This document shows positions 26,579 to 35,680 of a stretch of 64,000 bases of DNA, one piece after another. Under the pieces are notes generated by a model. The model was not told where the DNA came from and did no database searches. It saw nothing but the letters and a program-made list of their open reading frames with translations. Both the position numbers and the translations under genes were made by a program. This stretch comes from Ralstonia sp. SET104 (GTDB lineage: Bacteria > Pseudomonadota > Gammaproteobacteria > Burkholderiales > Burkholderiaceae): contig NZ_BHVX01000006.1 of NCBI RefSeq assembly GCF_003851545.1, positions 62,001-126,000 of the forward strand, read 5' to 3'. Every line of letters begins with the position of its first letter. Position 1 is the first letter of the stretch.

Positions 26579-26970
26579 CGGGGCTTGCCACCCGGTACGG
26601 GGATGGCAATCGAGTCGGAATGGCTGCACGCCATCATTACGCCCGCTTTGTCGACGTCGATCATCACGGTGCCGGGCTTGTCGGCGGTGCTGGGCGTACC
26701 GGCCAGGCTGCCAGACAGACGCCGCATGATTGCCTGACAGGTCGGGGCGTTGGAGGCAACAGTCGTGGCCTTGGTGTTTTTGGGGGACGGAACCGGGGCG
26801 GGCGCGGCAACAGGCGCTCGGCCAGGAGCAGGCGCGGCGGCGGGCGGCGTGGAAGCCCTCGCACGCGGTAACGCAACCAGCGCAACCAGCGCGGCCAGCG
26901 CGCTCACGGCAATCAGCAACCGGGTGGTGCCCCGCCAGAGCGATCGATCGGGGGAAGACAGAGACGGCAT
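26575..26970 (-). CDS. Hypothetical membrane-anchored or exported protein
   Basis: A 131-residue protein, not recognised. It has one hydrophobic segment (about residues 15-40, RLLIAVSALAALVALVALP), an Ala/Pro linker (APAPGRAPVAAPAPVPSP) and a small C-terminal domain with two Cys (APTCQAIMRRL and MMACSHSDS). It could be a signal peptide or a single anchor. It is coupled to the adhesin-E-like gene by a 4-bp overlap. An in-frame ATG at 26994 is an alternative start; neither site has a strong ribosome site. Confidence 0.6.
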   Translation of the reverse strand: MPSLSSPDRSLWRGTTRLLIAVSALAALVALVALPRARASTPPAAAPAPGRAPVAAPAPVPSPKNTKATTVASNAPTCQAIMRRLSGSLAGTPSTADKPGTVMIDVDKAGVMMACSHSDSIAIPVPGGKPR

Positions 26971-27300
26971 GACAGTCCAGATACGGGCATCCAAATTGCG
27001 CCTGCAACGTCACGGGGCAGGCGCGCTCTTTCGAGCAATAACGGCACGCCACGCCCGAACTTGACGCGGCAATCTGCCTCATCAGTCACCCCGCGCGTGA
27101 TTTTGTCTGCGCTAAATGTTTCATGTGATCGACATAATCGGGCGGCGGAACATTTTAATCAATGTGGCGACCAACCAATATGCCGGGGGGATTTTCTTAT
27201 GACACCGTCGGCATCGTGAAACAGGCTGCATACAAGGCTCGTACGCGCGGATGGGACAAGTCGCAGTGGGGTTCGTGCAGTGCTAAAACAAATGGGTCGG

Positions 27301-27339
27301 CGGAAAATAAAAATAGGGGGAAAACCCCTGTCTTTTCCG
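27301..27339. repeat. Inverted repeat
   Basis: CGGAAAA (27301-27307) pairs with TTTTCCG (27333-27339), and inside it AGGGG pairs with CCCCT. It ends exactly where the -35 of the adjacent promoter begins. It could be an operator or the terminator of an unseen transcript. Confidence 0.45.
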
Positions 27340-27369
27340 TTGTTTGTTTCTTCGAGGGGCCACTATGAT
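27340..27369 (+). promoter_or_regulatory. Sigma-70-type promoter for the RNA candidate
   Basis: TTGTTT at 27340-27345 and TATGAT at 27364-27369 with an 18-bp spacer. A transcript would begin near 27376. Confidence 0.5.
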
Positions 27370-27375
27370 TTACAC

Positions 27376-27500
27376 CATGGAAGCGATGCAACGTAACACC
27401 GCATCCATTCGCTTATGAGTCGGTTCTCCTCTCTGGAACAGATCGACACGGTCCAGAGATTTCAACCCGCGCCTCGTCAACTGAGCGCGGGTTTTTTCTT
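27376..27500 (+). ncRNA. Candidate small structured RNA
   Basis: About 120 nt from a likely start near 27376 to a T-run at 27492-27497. Three stems are visible: AAGCG+ATGC with GCAT+CGCTT (27381-27414, 5-nt bulge), CTCTGGA with TCCAGAG (27431-27458), and AACCCGCGC with GCGCGGGTT (27464-27493), the last being an intrinsic terminator. No open frame with a ribosome site fits it. It may be a free-standing small RNA or a terminated leader of the GGDEF-EAL gene that begins 160 bp later. I do not recognise the family. Confidence 0.5.
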
Positions 27501-27656
27501 GCGCCATGCGCCCGTCGCGGATATTGCGCAGCGCCCTTCAGTTTTCTGCTGGCGCGCCGTTGTGGTTAGGATCGTGACGCGTGTAGTCTCGCATCACGCT
27601 TTCTCATCGCAGTCGCAGTCGCAGTTGCCGTTATCGCTCACGCTATCGCATTGCTC

Positions 27657-30407
27657 ATGACCCAGTCTCTTCCGGCCCCGGCCGGAGCCTCTCCTGCAGA
27701 CGTTGCGCCGGGCCCCCAGGCCGCGCCACGTCCGGCGGCGGCCACGGTTTGGGCGACGACAGGAGCGCGCGGTACCGATTTCGACGCGCTGTCGCGGCTC
27801 TCGTCCGACGCTGTCCTGCTGACGGTCGACGGGCGCGTGGTGCGAGCCAACCCGGCTGCCGCGCGCTTGTTGGGTGCCCAAAGTCCGGCGCAACTGACTG
27901 GGCTGCAACTCGCCGGTCTGATCCATCCCGATGACGTTACTCAGGTAGTCCCGCGCCTGGCCGGCATGGTGAGCAGTGGCGCCTCCGTTCAGCCGGTCGA
28001 ACATCGGCTGGTGCGTGCTGACTACACCCACGTGCTGGTGGCCAGCGAAGCTGCCGCGTGCGAGCACGAAGGCCAGCCTGCCGTCATGCTTGTGCTGCGC
28101 GAGGCCGTATCGCGCCATTCGCTGGAGCGCCACGCCGTACAGGCCCGCGCCGAAGCCTTGCATGCGCGCCGCCTGCTTGCTTCGGAGAACGCCGTGCTTG
28201 CGCAACTCGCCTCCAACGCGACGCTGTCGACCGTGCTGCGCCACCTGTGCCTGTACGTCGAGCAGGTCTATCCGAATGCCATGTCGGCGTTGTTGTTGCT
28301 GGATACCGACTCCCAGACCCTGCGTGTGGCCGCCGCGCCCACGCTGCCAGCAGCCTATGCCGCCACGCTGGAAAACACACCCGTCGGCCCCGATGCCGGC
28401 GCATGCGGTTGCGCCGTCTACCTGGGCGACACCGTCCTCATCGACAACATTGCGACCGACCCGCGCTGGCAGCACGAGCGCACGGCGGCACTGGGTGCGG
28501 GCTTTGCTTCCGCATGGGCGTTGCCGATCCGCTCGTCGCGCGGGGACAAGCTTGGTGTGCTGGCGCTGTTTTATCGACAGCCGAGCATGCCCGTGGAAGA
28601 AGAGCAGCATTTCCTCGACGACGTTACGCATCTGGCAGGCGTCGCCATCCAGAAGGATTCCATCGAACGTGGTCTGGCCGAAAGCGAAGAGCGCTACCGG
28701 CTGGCTATTTCTCATTTGCATGAAGGCGTGCTGATCCAGTCGCTGGATGGCATGGTGCTGGCGGCCAATGCCAGCGCCGAGCGCATCCTGCGCGTACGGC
28801 CTGGCCGACTGGTCGGCGGCAACCGGCTGGACCCGCTGCAACGCGTGGTTGACGAAAACGGTGACGAGGTGCCGCTGAGCGCGCTGCCGTCATACACCGC
28901 GCAGCGCAGCGGCGAGCCGATTCTCGGCCGCATCTACGGCTTGCTGCTCAAGACCGGCGAACTGGTGTGGGTACGGCTGAACATCATTCCGATCCGTCGG
29001 CATACCGATCCGGTGGCGAGCAGCGTGATGCTGTCGTTTGCCGATATCACCGACATCAAACGCGCCGAGCAGCGCCTGCGCCATCTGGCCGCGCACGATG
29101 CGCTCACGGGGCTGACCAACCGCAGCTTCTTCATCGAGCATCTGGAAAGCGCCATTGAAAATGCGCGCGACGAGAGCCGCGAACTGGCGCTCTTCTTCCT
29201 CGACCTCGACCGCTTCAAGAGCGTGAACGATACCGCCGGCCATGCCTGCGGCGACACACTGCTGCAAAGCGCCGCCGCGCGCCTGACCGATAGCATCGGC
29301 CCCGGCGACGTGATCGCCCGCCTGGGCGGCGACGAATTCGTCATCCTGATCGACCAGCGCGTCGAGGGCAAACGCATTGCGCTGTTGGCTGAGCGGTTGC
29401 TTCAGGCCATGCGGGAGCCGTTTGATACCGTCAACGGCCGCTATTACCTGGGCGTGTCGATTGGCGTGGCGCTGTATCCGCATGACGGTATTTCGGGTTC
29501 CGACCTGCTGCGCTCGGCTGACGCCGCCATGTATCGCGCCAAGCAGAACGGCCGCAACCGCGCGCAGTTCTATACGGCTGAACTGAACGCCCGCCTGCAA
29601 CGCCGCTACACGCTGGAAAATGCGCTGCGTGATGCGCGTGATAACAACGAGTTGCAACTCGTCTATCAGCCCAAGTACGACCTGGCCAGCCATCGGATCG
29701 TCGGTGCCGAGGCGCTGCTGCGCTGGAACAGCGCCAAGCTCGGCGCGATTTCGCCGGTGGAGTTCATCCCTGTGGCGGAAGAGACCGGCTTGATCGTGCC
29801 GATTGGCGCTTGGGTGTTGCGCCGCGCGTGTGAACAGGCTGTGACGTGGTACGAAGCGCTCGGCTACGACTTCCGCATGGCGGTCAACCTGTCGGCGCGC
29901 CAATTCCAGGCCGGCGATGTGGTGCCGATGATTGAGCAGACGCTGGCCGACACCGGCCTGCCGCCCACCGCGCTGGAGGTTGAAATTACCGAAAGCCTGC
30001 TGATGGGCGGGGCGGATGAAATCCGCCCGATGTTCGACGCGCTCACCGCGCGCGGCATTCGCATCTCCATCGACGACTTCGGTACGGGGTATTCATCGCT
30101 GTCGTATCTGCAGCGCTTCCCGATCAGCAACGTGAAGATCGACCGTTCGTTCATCACCGGCATACCGGGCGATCCGGATTCCGTGGCGCTGACCGAGGCC
30201 ATCGTCGCCATGGCGCGTGCCCTGGGCATGACCGTTACCGCCGAAGGTGTGGAAGACGCTGATCAGGTGGAATTCCTGGCCAAGGCGGGTTGCCAGGAAA
30301 TCCAGGGCTACTACATCGGCAAGCCCGTGACGGCCGAAGGGTTCGACCGCTTGCTGCGGGCGCATCTCTCGGTGGTGGATGCCGGCGTGCGCGCTGCACT
30401 CGGCTGA
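27657..30407 (+). CDS. PAS-GAF-PAS-GGDEF-EAL cyclic-di-GMP signalling protein
   Basis: A 916-residue soluble signalling protein. The order is a PAS domain (about 35-145), a GAF domain (about 180-335), a second PAS (about 345-465), GGDEF (about 475-640) and EAL (about 650-900). Both catalytic signatures are intact: [10 protein letters not shown] in the cyclase domain, and [10 protein letters not shown] plus [16 protein letters not shown] in the phosphodiesterase domain. It may make or break c-di-GMP depending on its PAS/GAF input. There is no membrane helix. The ATG at 27657 was chosen over a TTG at 27651; the ribosome site is weak. A terminator-like RNA element lies upstream and may limit expression. 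Confidence 0.92.
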   Translation: MTQSLPAPAGASPADVAPGPQAAPRPAAATVWATTGARGTDFDALSRLSSDAVLLTVDGRVVRANPAAARLLGAQSPAQLTGLQLAGLIHPDDVTQVVPRLAGMVSSGASVQPVEHRLVRADYTHVLVASEAAACEHEGQPAVMLVLREAVSRHSLERHAVQARAEALHARRLLASENAVLAQLASNATLSTVLRHLCLYVEQVYPNAMSALLLLDTDSQTLRVAAAPTLPAAYAATLENTPVGPDAGACGCAVYLGDTVLIDNIATDPRWQHERTAALGAGFASAWALPIRSSRGDKLGVLALFYRQPSMPVEEEQHFLDDVTHLAGVAIQKDSIERGLAESEERYRLAISHLHEGVLIQSLDGMVLAANASAERILRVRPGRLVGGNRLDPLQRVVDENGDEVPLSALPSYTAQRSGEPILGRIYGLLLKTGELVWVRLNIIPIRRHTDPVASSVMLSFADITDIKRAEQRLRHLAAHDALTGLTNRSFFIEHLESAIENARDESRELALFFLDLDRFKSVNDTAGHACGDTLLQSAAARLTDSIGPGDVIARLGGDEFVILIDQRVEGKRIALLAERLLQAMREPFDTVNGRYYLGVSIGVALYPHDGISGSDLLRSADAAMYRAKQNGRNRAQFYTAELNARLQRRYTLENALRDARDNNELQLVYQPKYDLASHRIVGAEALLRWNSAKLGAISPVEFIPVAEETGLIVPIGAWVLRRACEQAVTWYEALGYDFRMAVNLSARQFQAGDVVPMIEQTLADTGLPPTALEVEITESLLMGGADEIRPMFDALTARGIRISIDDFGTGYSSLSYLQRFPISNVKIDRSFITGIPGDPDSVALTEAIVAMARALGMTVTAEGVEDADQVEFLAKAGCQEIQGYYIGKPVTAEGFDRLLRAHLSVVDAGVRAALG

Positions 30408-30519
30408 CTGCGTGGGCTGACCGGGCGGTTCACGCCGGCGTTTCTGCCATTCGTCGCAATCCGCTCCCGCGTGCGGGGGCCGGCACCTAAGCTGGCGTCA
30501 TTCCAACAGGGAGACCGCC

Positions 30520-31023
30520 ATGCTCGAATCGATTACCTCCATCGTGTCGCATACGCCCGCCTGGGTATTCGTGGTGTTTGCCGTGCTGATTGCTATCGGC
30601 GCGCGCCAGATGCAGCCCCGCATCGTGTCGCGCCGCCGTTTGATCGTGCTGCCGCTGGTGGTGGCCGCGTACTCGCTCTACGGCGTGTTGATGGCAAGCC
30701 ATGGCAGCCCGCTGGCGTTCACGATGTGGCTGGTTGCCGGTTTGGTGGCGTTCCTGTTGACGTATATGTCTGCGCCCAGCGGCGCCGTGCCGGAGACGGC
30801 CAGCACCGTGCGCGTGCCCGGCAGTTGGGTGCCGATGGTGGTGATCGTGGGCCTGTTCACCGCGCGTTATGCCTACAACGTGATGTTGGTGATGCATCCG
30901 GAAGTCTCGCACTCCGCCAGCTTCATGACGCTGTTCAGTGCGCTGTTCGGCTTCCTGGGCGGGTTGCTGCTCTCGCGCTCGGTGTTGCTGCATGTGCGTA
31001 CGCCACGCTTGATGACGGCTTGA
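30520..31023 (+). CDS. Small integral membrane protein, DUF6622-like
   Basis: A 167-residue protein with five likely transmembrane segments (VFVVFAVLIAIGA; LIVLPLVVAAYSLYGVL; FTMWLVAGLVAFLLTYM; WVPMVVIVGLFTARY; LFSALFGFLGGLLL). It resembles the DUF6622 group; no function is known. The ATG follows a clear AGGGAGA. It sits 112 bp after the GGDEF-EAL gene and 76 bp before modE, in the same direction, so it may be in a unit with either. Confidence 0.7.
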   Translation: MLESITSIVSHTPAWVFVVFAVLIAIGARQMQPRIVSRRRLIVLPLVVAAYSLYGVLMASHGSPLAFTMWLVAGLVAFLLTYMSAPSGAVPETASTVRVPGSWVPMVVIVGLFTARYAYNVMLVMHPEVSHSASFMTLFSALFGFLGGLLLSRSVLLHVRTPRLMTA

Positions 31024-31099
31024 GTGCGTATCGGCCACGATTGCATCCCGATCAGCGTTAACATCCGCATGTTGCAATCTCCATCCAAAACGAGACGAC

Positions 31100-31912
31100 A
31101 TGCTGGAACTCGACGGCACCATCTGGCTGCGCGCCGGTGAAGACAACTGGGGTGGCCGCGGCCGGATCGAACTGCTGGCTGCCATCGGGAAGACCGGCTC
31201 CATCACCGCTGGCGCCAAGGCCGTGGGCTTGTCCTACAAAGCCGCGTGGGACGCCATCGACACCATGAATAACTTGGCCGGCGAGCCCCTGGTGGTACGT
31301 ACCACGGGCGGCAGAGGCGGTGGCGGCAGCGTGCTGACGCCGCGCGCGCAACGGTTGATCGAGAGCTTTCGCGTGCTGGAAGCCGAGCACCGCCGCTTTG
31401 TCGAGCGCCTGGATGCCGCTGCACAAGCCGCCAGCGAAGACGTCAACCTGCTGCGCCGCCTGATGCTGCGCACGAGCGCGCGCAATACGCTGTTCGGCAC
31501 GGTGGAATCCGTAGCATCAGGCGCCGTCACCGATGTGGTGACGTTGCGCTTGCCCGGCGGCCAGGCTGTTGCCGCCACCATCACGCAGGAAAGCACGCAC
31601 GCCCTGGAGTTGGCGCCCGGCGTGCAGGCTGTGGCGCTCATCAAGGCGCCAGCCGTGATGCTGATGCGCGGGGACGGCGGATGGCGTGTCTCTGCAGAAA
31701 ATCAGTTGCAGTGCGTGGTGACGGATATCCGCGTTGGCGCGGTGCAGGCAGAAGTCCGGCTGCGCCTGCTCGATACGAATGCCCCGCCGGCTGCGGAAAC
31801 CGTGCTGGTGGCCATGCTCTCGCGCACGGCTGTGCAGACGCTGGCGCTGGCTGAAGGCGTGGAAGCCGTGGCCGTGTTCGAGGCGTCGAGCGTGATTCTG
31901 GGCTTGGCCTAA
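31100..31912 (+). CDS. modE: ModE-type molybdate-responsive regulator
   Basis: A 270-residue regulator with the two-part ModE plan. The N-terminal winged helix (about 20-110) has IGKTGSITAGAKAVGLSYKAAWDAIDTMN and GGRGGGGSVLTPRAQRLIESF. The C-terminal half contains two TOBE/molbindin repeats (SARNTLFGTVESVASGAVTDVVTLRL and SAENQLQCVVTDIRVGAVQAEVRLRL) that bind molybdate. By family it represses molybdate uptake genes when molybdate is plentiful. modC and modB lie just beyond, convergent with it. No canonical ModE operator could be picked out in the modB upstream region. Confidence 0.93.
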   Translation: MLELDGTIWLRAGEDNWGGRGRIELLAAIGKTGSITAGAKAVGLSYKAAWDAIDTMNNLAGEPLVVRTTGGRGGGGSVLTPRAQRLIESFRVLEAEHRRFVERLDAAAQAASEDVNLLRRLMLRTSARNTLFGTVESVASGAVTDVVTLRLPGGQAVAATITQESTHALELAPGVQAVALIKAPAVMLMRGDGGWRVSAENQLQCVVTDIRVGAVQAEVRLRLLDTNAPPAAETVLVAMLSRTAVQTLALAEGVEAVAVFEASSVILGLA

Positions 31913-31919
31913 GCTTCCA

Positions 31920-32417
31920 ATGACGCCCAAGACTCTGCTGATCGTCTATCACTCGATGACGGGCGGCACGCGCCAGATGGCCGAAGCCGCGAAGTCGGGC
32001 GCCGCTGAGGAGGGTGGCGTTACGGTGCGCTTGCTGCATGCGGCGCAAGCCGGCCCCGACGACGTGCTTGCGGCGGACGGCTACATCTTCGCCACGCCAG
32101 AAAACCTCGCGGCCATCAGCGGTCAGCTCAAGGATTTTTTTGACCGCTGCTATTACCCGGCACTCGACCGTATCAATGGCCGCCCATACGCGTGCCTGAT
32201 CTGCGCGGGCAGTGACGGCCAGAACGCGGTGCGTCAGCTTGAACGCATTGCCACTGGCTGGCGGCTCAAGCCTGTGGCCGAGCCGATCATCGTCTGCACG
32301 CAGGCGCAAACGCCCGCGGCCATTCTGGCCCCCAAGCAGATCGGCGCAGACGATCTGGAATGCTGCCGGGCGCTCGGGCAGGCGATGGCGACAGGGCTTG
32401 CCTTGGGCGTGTTCTAG
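31920..32417 (+). CDS. Flavodoxin-like NAD(P)H/FMN protein
   Basis: A 165-residue flavodoxin-fold protein. The N-terminal FMN-phosphate loop is LIVYHSMTGGTRQMAEAA, and the second FMN loop is YIFATPENLAAISGQLKDFFDR. It lacks the acidic surface expected of a classical electron-transfer flavodoxin and is closer to the NADPH:FMN reductase-like group. It starts 7 bp after modE, so it is probably co-transcribed with it, and its stop overlaps that of modC by 4 bp. A link to molybdenum enzymes is suggested by place only. Confidence 0.8.
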   Translation: MTPKTLLIVYHSMTGGTRQMAEAAKSGAAEEGGVTVRLLHAAQAGPDDVLAADGYIFATPENLAAISGQLKDFFDRCYYPALDRINGRPYACLICAGSDGQNAVRQLERIATGWRLKPVAEPIIVCTQAQTPAAILAPKQIGADDLECCRALGQAMATGLALGVF

Positions 32418-33157
32418 CGGTTCGCCACTGCCGTCAAATGCGAATATGGCGACAGTAGCGGCGCATCGGACGAGCGCACTGCATCGGCCACGACACGGCC
32501 ATCGCGCAACTCAAATACGTGGTCACCGAAGATCTCTACATCAGCCGGGTCGTGCGTGATCATCAGCATCGGCACTTGCAGCCGCGCTTGCAGCGCAGAC
32601 AGCTCCGAACGCATGCGCGTGCGCAGCGCCGGGTCGAGCGCGGCAAAAGGTTCATCGAGCAGCAGCATCGAAGGCGCGGCGATGAGCGCGCGGGCCAGGG
32701 CGACGCGCTGACGCTGGCCACCGGAAATCTGTACCGGGTAATTGGCGGCCACGGCGCCCAGCTCGAACATGTCGATCCACTGCTGTACGCGCGGGTCATG
32801 TGTACGGCGCGGTGGGTTGAACCACCCGCGCTTGAGCCCGAACGCGATGTTCTGCGCCACTGTCAGGTGGTTGAACAGCGCGTAGTCCTGAAAGAGATAG
32901 CCGACGCGGCGTTCCTGCACGTTGAGGTTGATGCCCTCGGCGTGGTCGAACAGCGTGCGGCCATTGAGCACGATGCGGCCACGCTCGGGCGTCATCAGGC
33001 CGGCGATGGCGCGCAGCGTGAGGCTTTTGCCGGCGCCGGACGGCCCGTACAGCACCACGCGATGACTCTCCGAACGTACGGCAATGTCGAGAGAGAACAC
33101 GCGTGCCGCGCTCGTCAGCGTTTTCTGTACGACGAGATCAACCATGGCTGCGCTCAT
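32414..33157 (-). CDS. modC: Molybdate ABC transporter ATP-binding protein
   Basis: A 247-residue ABC ATPase. Walker A is YGPSGAGKSLTLRAIAGL, the Q-loop is YLFQDYALFNHL, the signature is ISGGQRQRVALARAL, and Walker B is SMLLLDEPFAALDP. E. coli ModC is longer because of a C-terminal TOBE domain; that domain is missing here. The start overlaps the modB stop by 4 bp (ATGA), so the two are coupled. Assignment to molybdate rather than sulfate or tungstate rests on the adjacent modB and modE. Confidence 0.9.
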   Translation of the reverse strand: MSAAMVDLVVQKTLTSAARVFSLDIAVRSESHRVVLYGPSGAGKSLTLRAIAGLMTPERGRIVLNGRTLFDHAEGINLNVQERRVGYLFQDYALFNHLTVAQNIAFGLKRGWFNPPRRTHDPRVQQWIDMFELGAVAANYPVQISGGQRQRVALARALIAAPSMLLLDEPFAALDPALRTRMRSELSALQARLQVPMLMITHDPADVEIFGDHVFELRDGRVVADAVRSSDAPLLSPYSHLTAVANR

Positions 33158-33840
33158 GCTGGCTGCTCCTGCAGGCTCGGCGCGTGCCCTTGCAGCAAGC
33201 GGCTGGCCACCACCAGCACGACGATGCAGGTGAGCGAGGTGATCAGCACGAGCGTATTGGCCGTGGCATCGTCGCCGGCTTGCACGGCTTCGTAGATGGC
33301 GACGGAGAGCGTCTGTGTGCGGCCGGGCAGGTTGCCGGCAATCATGAGCGTGGCACCGAATTCGCCCAGCGCACGCGCGAACGCCAGCAGCACACCCGCA
33401 GCGATGCCGCGTGCGGCCAGCGGCAGCGTGACGCGAAAGAACACCGCAGCTTCGGGCAGGCCAAGCACACGCGCTGCGTTTTCCAGTTGGTGATCCACAC
33501 CTTCAAAGGCCGCGCGTGCCGATTTCATGACCAGCGGAAACGCCACCACGGTGGAGGCAATCACTGCCCCTTGCCATGTAAAGACGAGCTGGATGCCGAT
33601 GCTGTCGAGCCACCCGCCGATCGTGCCGCGCCGGCCCAGCAGCACCAGCAGGTAATAGCCGAGCACCGTGGGTGGCAGCACCAGGGGCAGCGTCAAGATT
33701 GAATCGATGACGTCGCGCGCGCGGCTGCGCATGCGCGCCAGCGCGTAGGCGGCGGCCACGCCCAGAACGAGGTTGAGGGCGGTCGCCCAGCCCGCCACCT
33801 TGAGGGAGAGCAGCAGGGGCGTCCAGATGGAATCGGTCAT
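33154..33840 (-). CDS. modB: Molybdate ABC transporter permease
   Basis: A 228-residue inner-membrane permease with about five helices. It has the ModB-like start PLLLSLKVAGWATALNLVLGVAAAYALAR, the helix LTLPLVLPPTVLGYYLL, and the EAA-type loop ENAARVLGLPEAAVFFRVTLPLAARGIAAG that docks the ATPase. It is coupled to modC. The usual first gene, modA for the periplasmic binding protein, is absent between here and the outer-membrane efflux gene. Confidence 0.93.
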   Translation of the reverse strand: MTDSIWTPLLLSLKVAGWATALNLVLGVAAAYALARMRSRARDVIDSILTLPLVLPPTVLGYYLLVLLGRRGTIGGWLDSIGIQLVFTWQGAVIASTVVAFPLVMKSARAAFEGVDHQLENAARVLGLPEAAVFFRVTLPLAARGIAAGVLLAFARALGEFGATLMIAGNLPGRTQTLSVAIYEAVQAGDDATANTLVLITSLTCIVVLVVASRLLQGHAPSLQEQPA

Positions 33841-33883
33841 GCGGATCGGTTGTGTGCCGGAGGCATCCCGCGGGCGGGCCGGC

Positions 33884-33904
33884 GTCAGGAGTCAGGAGTC
33901 AGGA
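33884..33904. repeat. Three tandem copies of GTCAGGA
   Basis: Three exact 7-bp units at 33884-33890, 33891-33897 and 33898-33904, about 44 bp upstream of the modB start. A short array such as this can arise by slippage. It lies in the place where modA would be expected. Confidence 0.8.
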
Positions 33905-34048
33905 CATGTGCCTTTAGCGCAATATAGGGTGGGTGATAACGGGTGGTCAATGTGTTGCGCTTGATGCCGCACATCGCGTGCGGGAAATGCTTGGCCATCC
34001 GATGCTTTGGGTGGCCAATCGGTGCCGGACTGGTGTGGGAATACAGCG

Positions 34049-34075
34049 AAAAAAAGGCGCAGCCGAAGCCGCGCC
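34049..34075 (-). terminator. Intrinsic terminator of the RND efflux operon
   Basis: On the minus strand GGCGCGGC, loop TTCG, GCTGCGCC forms a near-perfect stem (34056-34075), followed by seven T (34055 down to 34049), 45 bp after the outer-membrane gene's stop. Confidence 0.88.
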
Positions 34076-34119
34076 GAGTCTCGCTTTCCAGAGAGAGATG
34101 GGGAGAGAAATCCTTCCGC

Positions 34120-35667
34120 CTACTGCCGCGCCACTGTGGCCGGCTTCGTCTGTTCTGCTGCCGGCAGGTCACCCCAGCCACCGCCCAGTGCCTTGATGAG
34201 CCCCACCGTGGAGTTCACGCGGCTGCCTGCCAGTTGCACGCCGATGCGCTCGGCGGAGAGCATGTTGCGCTCGGCATCGATCACATCCAGGTAGTTGACT
34301 GAACCCGCGTTGTAGCGCGTGCGCGAGAGCTGTGCAGCACGCGTGGAAGCACGCACGGCATCGTCCTGTGCCTTGGATTGATCCGCCAGCAGGCGCAGCT
34401 CCGACAGGTTGTCTTCCACCTCGCGGAAGGCGACCAGCACGCTTTCACGGTAGTTGGCGACGTTTTCTTCGTAGGCGGCACGGGCTTGCTTCACACCCGC
34501 GCTGCGCGCGCCACCGTCAAAGATCGGCAGTGACAGCGCGGTGCCAACCAGCGGGCCGAGAATCCACGTGCGGCTGCCCCACTTGAGCAGATCGCCAATG
34601 TCGTGCGACTCAAAGCCGAAGCCGCCGGTGAGCTGCAGTTGCGGGAAGAACGCCGCGCGTGCCACGCCGATGCGCGCGTTGGCCGCAGCCATGGAGCGTT
34701 CGGCAGCGGCCACATCCGGGCGGCGCTCCAGCAAGGCGGACGGCAAGCCCGCCGGCACGCGCACTTCAGCAGACTGCAGTGGGTCTGTGCCCATCGTGAA
34801 ATCAGCCGGTGCCTTGCCCAGCAGCGTTGCCAATGCGTGCTCCAGAACGGCGCGACGGCGCTGCACGCCGATGCGGTCGGAGCGTGCCGTGGCCAGTTCA
34901 GCGTCTGCACGGGCAACATCCAGCTCGCCAATGTCACCGGTGTTGAAGCGACGTTGCACGAGCTTGAGCGCCTCTTCGCGGCCGACCAGCGTGCGGGCCA
35001 GCAGCGCCTCTTCTGCATCAAGCGTGCGCAGGCTGAAATACGTCTGCGCCACGTCAGCCTGCAACGACAGCCGGGCGGCACGGTACAGCGCTTCCACGCG
35101 CTCGGCATCTGCGCCGGCAGCGTCGATGTTGTTGCGCACGCGCCCGAACAGGTCAACTTCATACGCGACGGTGGACTGTGCACGCCAGTACGTCTGCGGC
35201 TGCACGGGCGCGCCGACCGGCAAGCCGGCCGATGCCGCAGAACCCCGCTGGCGCGTCGGGCCGAAGCCTGCATCCAGCTCCGGGAATAGCGAAGCACGGT
35301 TGGCTTGCACAAAGGCGCGTGCCTGGTTCACGCGGGCGGCGGCGGCGGCCAGCGTGGGGCTGGCTTCAGCGGCCTGCGTTTCGAGCTTGTCGAGCGCCGG
35401 GTCGTTGAAGATTTTCCACCAAGCGCCGTCAGCGGGCAGAGACGGTTCGGCCGTCTTCCACTTGCCTTGTTCACCGGCGGCCAGCGGCGCATCTGCGGGC
35501 GCTGAAGCCTCCTTGAAGGCATTGGGCGTGCCCACGTCCGGCTTCTCGTAGGTTGGTGCCAGCGAGCAGGCCGCGAGGAACAGCACGGCGGCCAGCGCCA
35601 GCGGTGTCCAGCGGCCAGGCCTGATCGCCTGGTCGGCCGAACCGGTTTGTTGTTTGAACACGTTCAT
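34120..35667 (-). CDS. oprC: RND efflux outer-membrane factor, OprC/OpcM type
   Basis: A 515-residue outer-membrane lipoprotein of the NodT/OprM family, the exit duct of a tripartite pump. The lipobox is ALAAVLFLAACS, followed by LAPTYEKPDV, the usual start of the family. The body carries the two outer-membrane-efflux repeats (PALDKLETQAAEASPTLAAAAARVNQARA; AYEENVANYRESVLVAFREVEDNLSELR). The ATG at 35667 has AGGA upstream. It is last in the operon after the pump gene (13-bp gap). Orthology to OprC/OpcM is inferred from the whole gene order with llpE. Confidence 0.9.
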   Translation of the reverse strand: MNVFKQQTGSADQAIRPGRWTPLALAAVLFLAACSLAPTYEKPDVGTPNAFKEASAPADAPLAAGEQGKWKTAEPSLPADGAWWKIFNDPALDKLETQAAEASPTLAAAAARVNQARAFVQANRASLFPELDAGFGPTRQRGSAASAGLPVGAPVQPQTYWRAQSTVAYEVDLFGRVRNNIDAAGADAERVEALYRAARLSLQADVAQTYFSLRTLDAEEALLARTLVGREEALKLVQRRFNTGDIGELDVARADAELATARSDRIGVQRRRAVLEHALATLLGKAPADFTMGTDPLQSAEVRVPAGLPSALLERRPDVAAAERSMAAANARIGVARAAFFPQLQLTGGFGFESHDIGDLLKWGSRTWILGPLVGTALSLPIFDGGARSAGVKQARAAYEENVANYRESVLVAFREVEDNLSELRLLADQSKAQDDAVRASTRAAQLSRTRYNAGSVNYLDVIDAERNMLSAERIGVQLAGSRVNSTVGLIKALGGGWGDLPAAEQTKPATVARQ

Positions 35668-35680
35668 AGCGATGTCCTGA

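Larger units (their letters stand above)
26971..27656. other. Long AT-rich intergenic region
   Basis: Nearly 690 bp without a convincing protein gene. A 68-codon plus-strand frame at 27162-27368 has no ribosome site and no family likeness. The segment 27090-27420 is distinctly AT-richer than its surroundings. It contains a palindromic stem at 27301-27339, a promoter at 27340-27369 and a structured RNA candidate ending in a terminator at 27497, described separately. The last 150 bp lead into the GGDEF-EAL gene. Confidence 0.6.

Noticed and set aside
27162-27368. A 68-codon plus-strand frame in the long intergenic region
   Set aside because: It has no ribosome site or likeness, and it runs into the predicted promoter of the RNA candidate.
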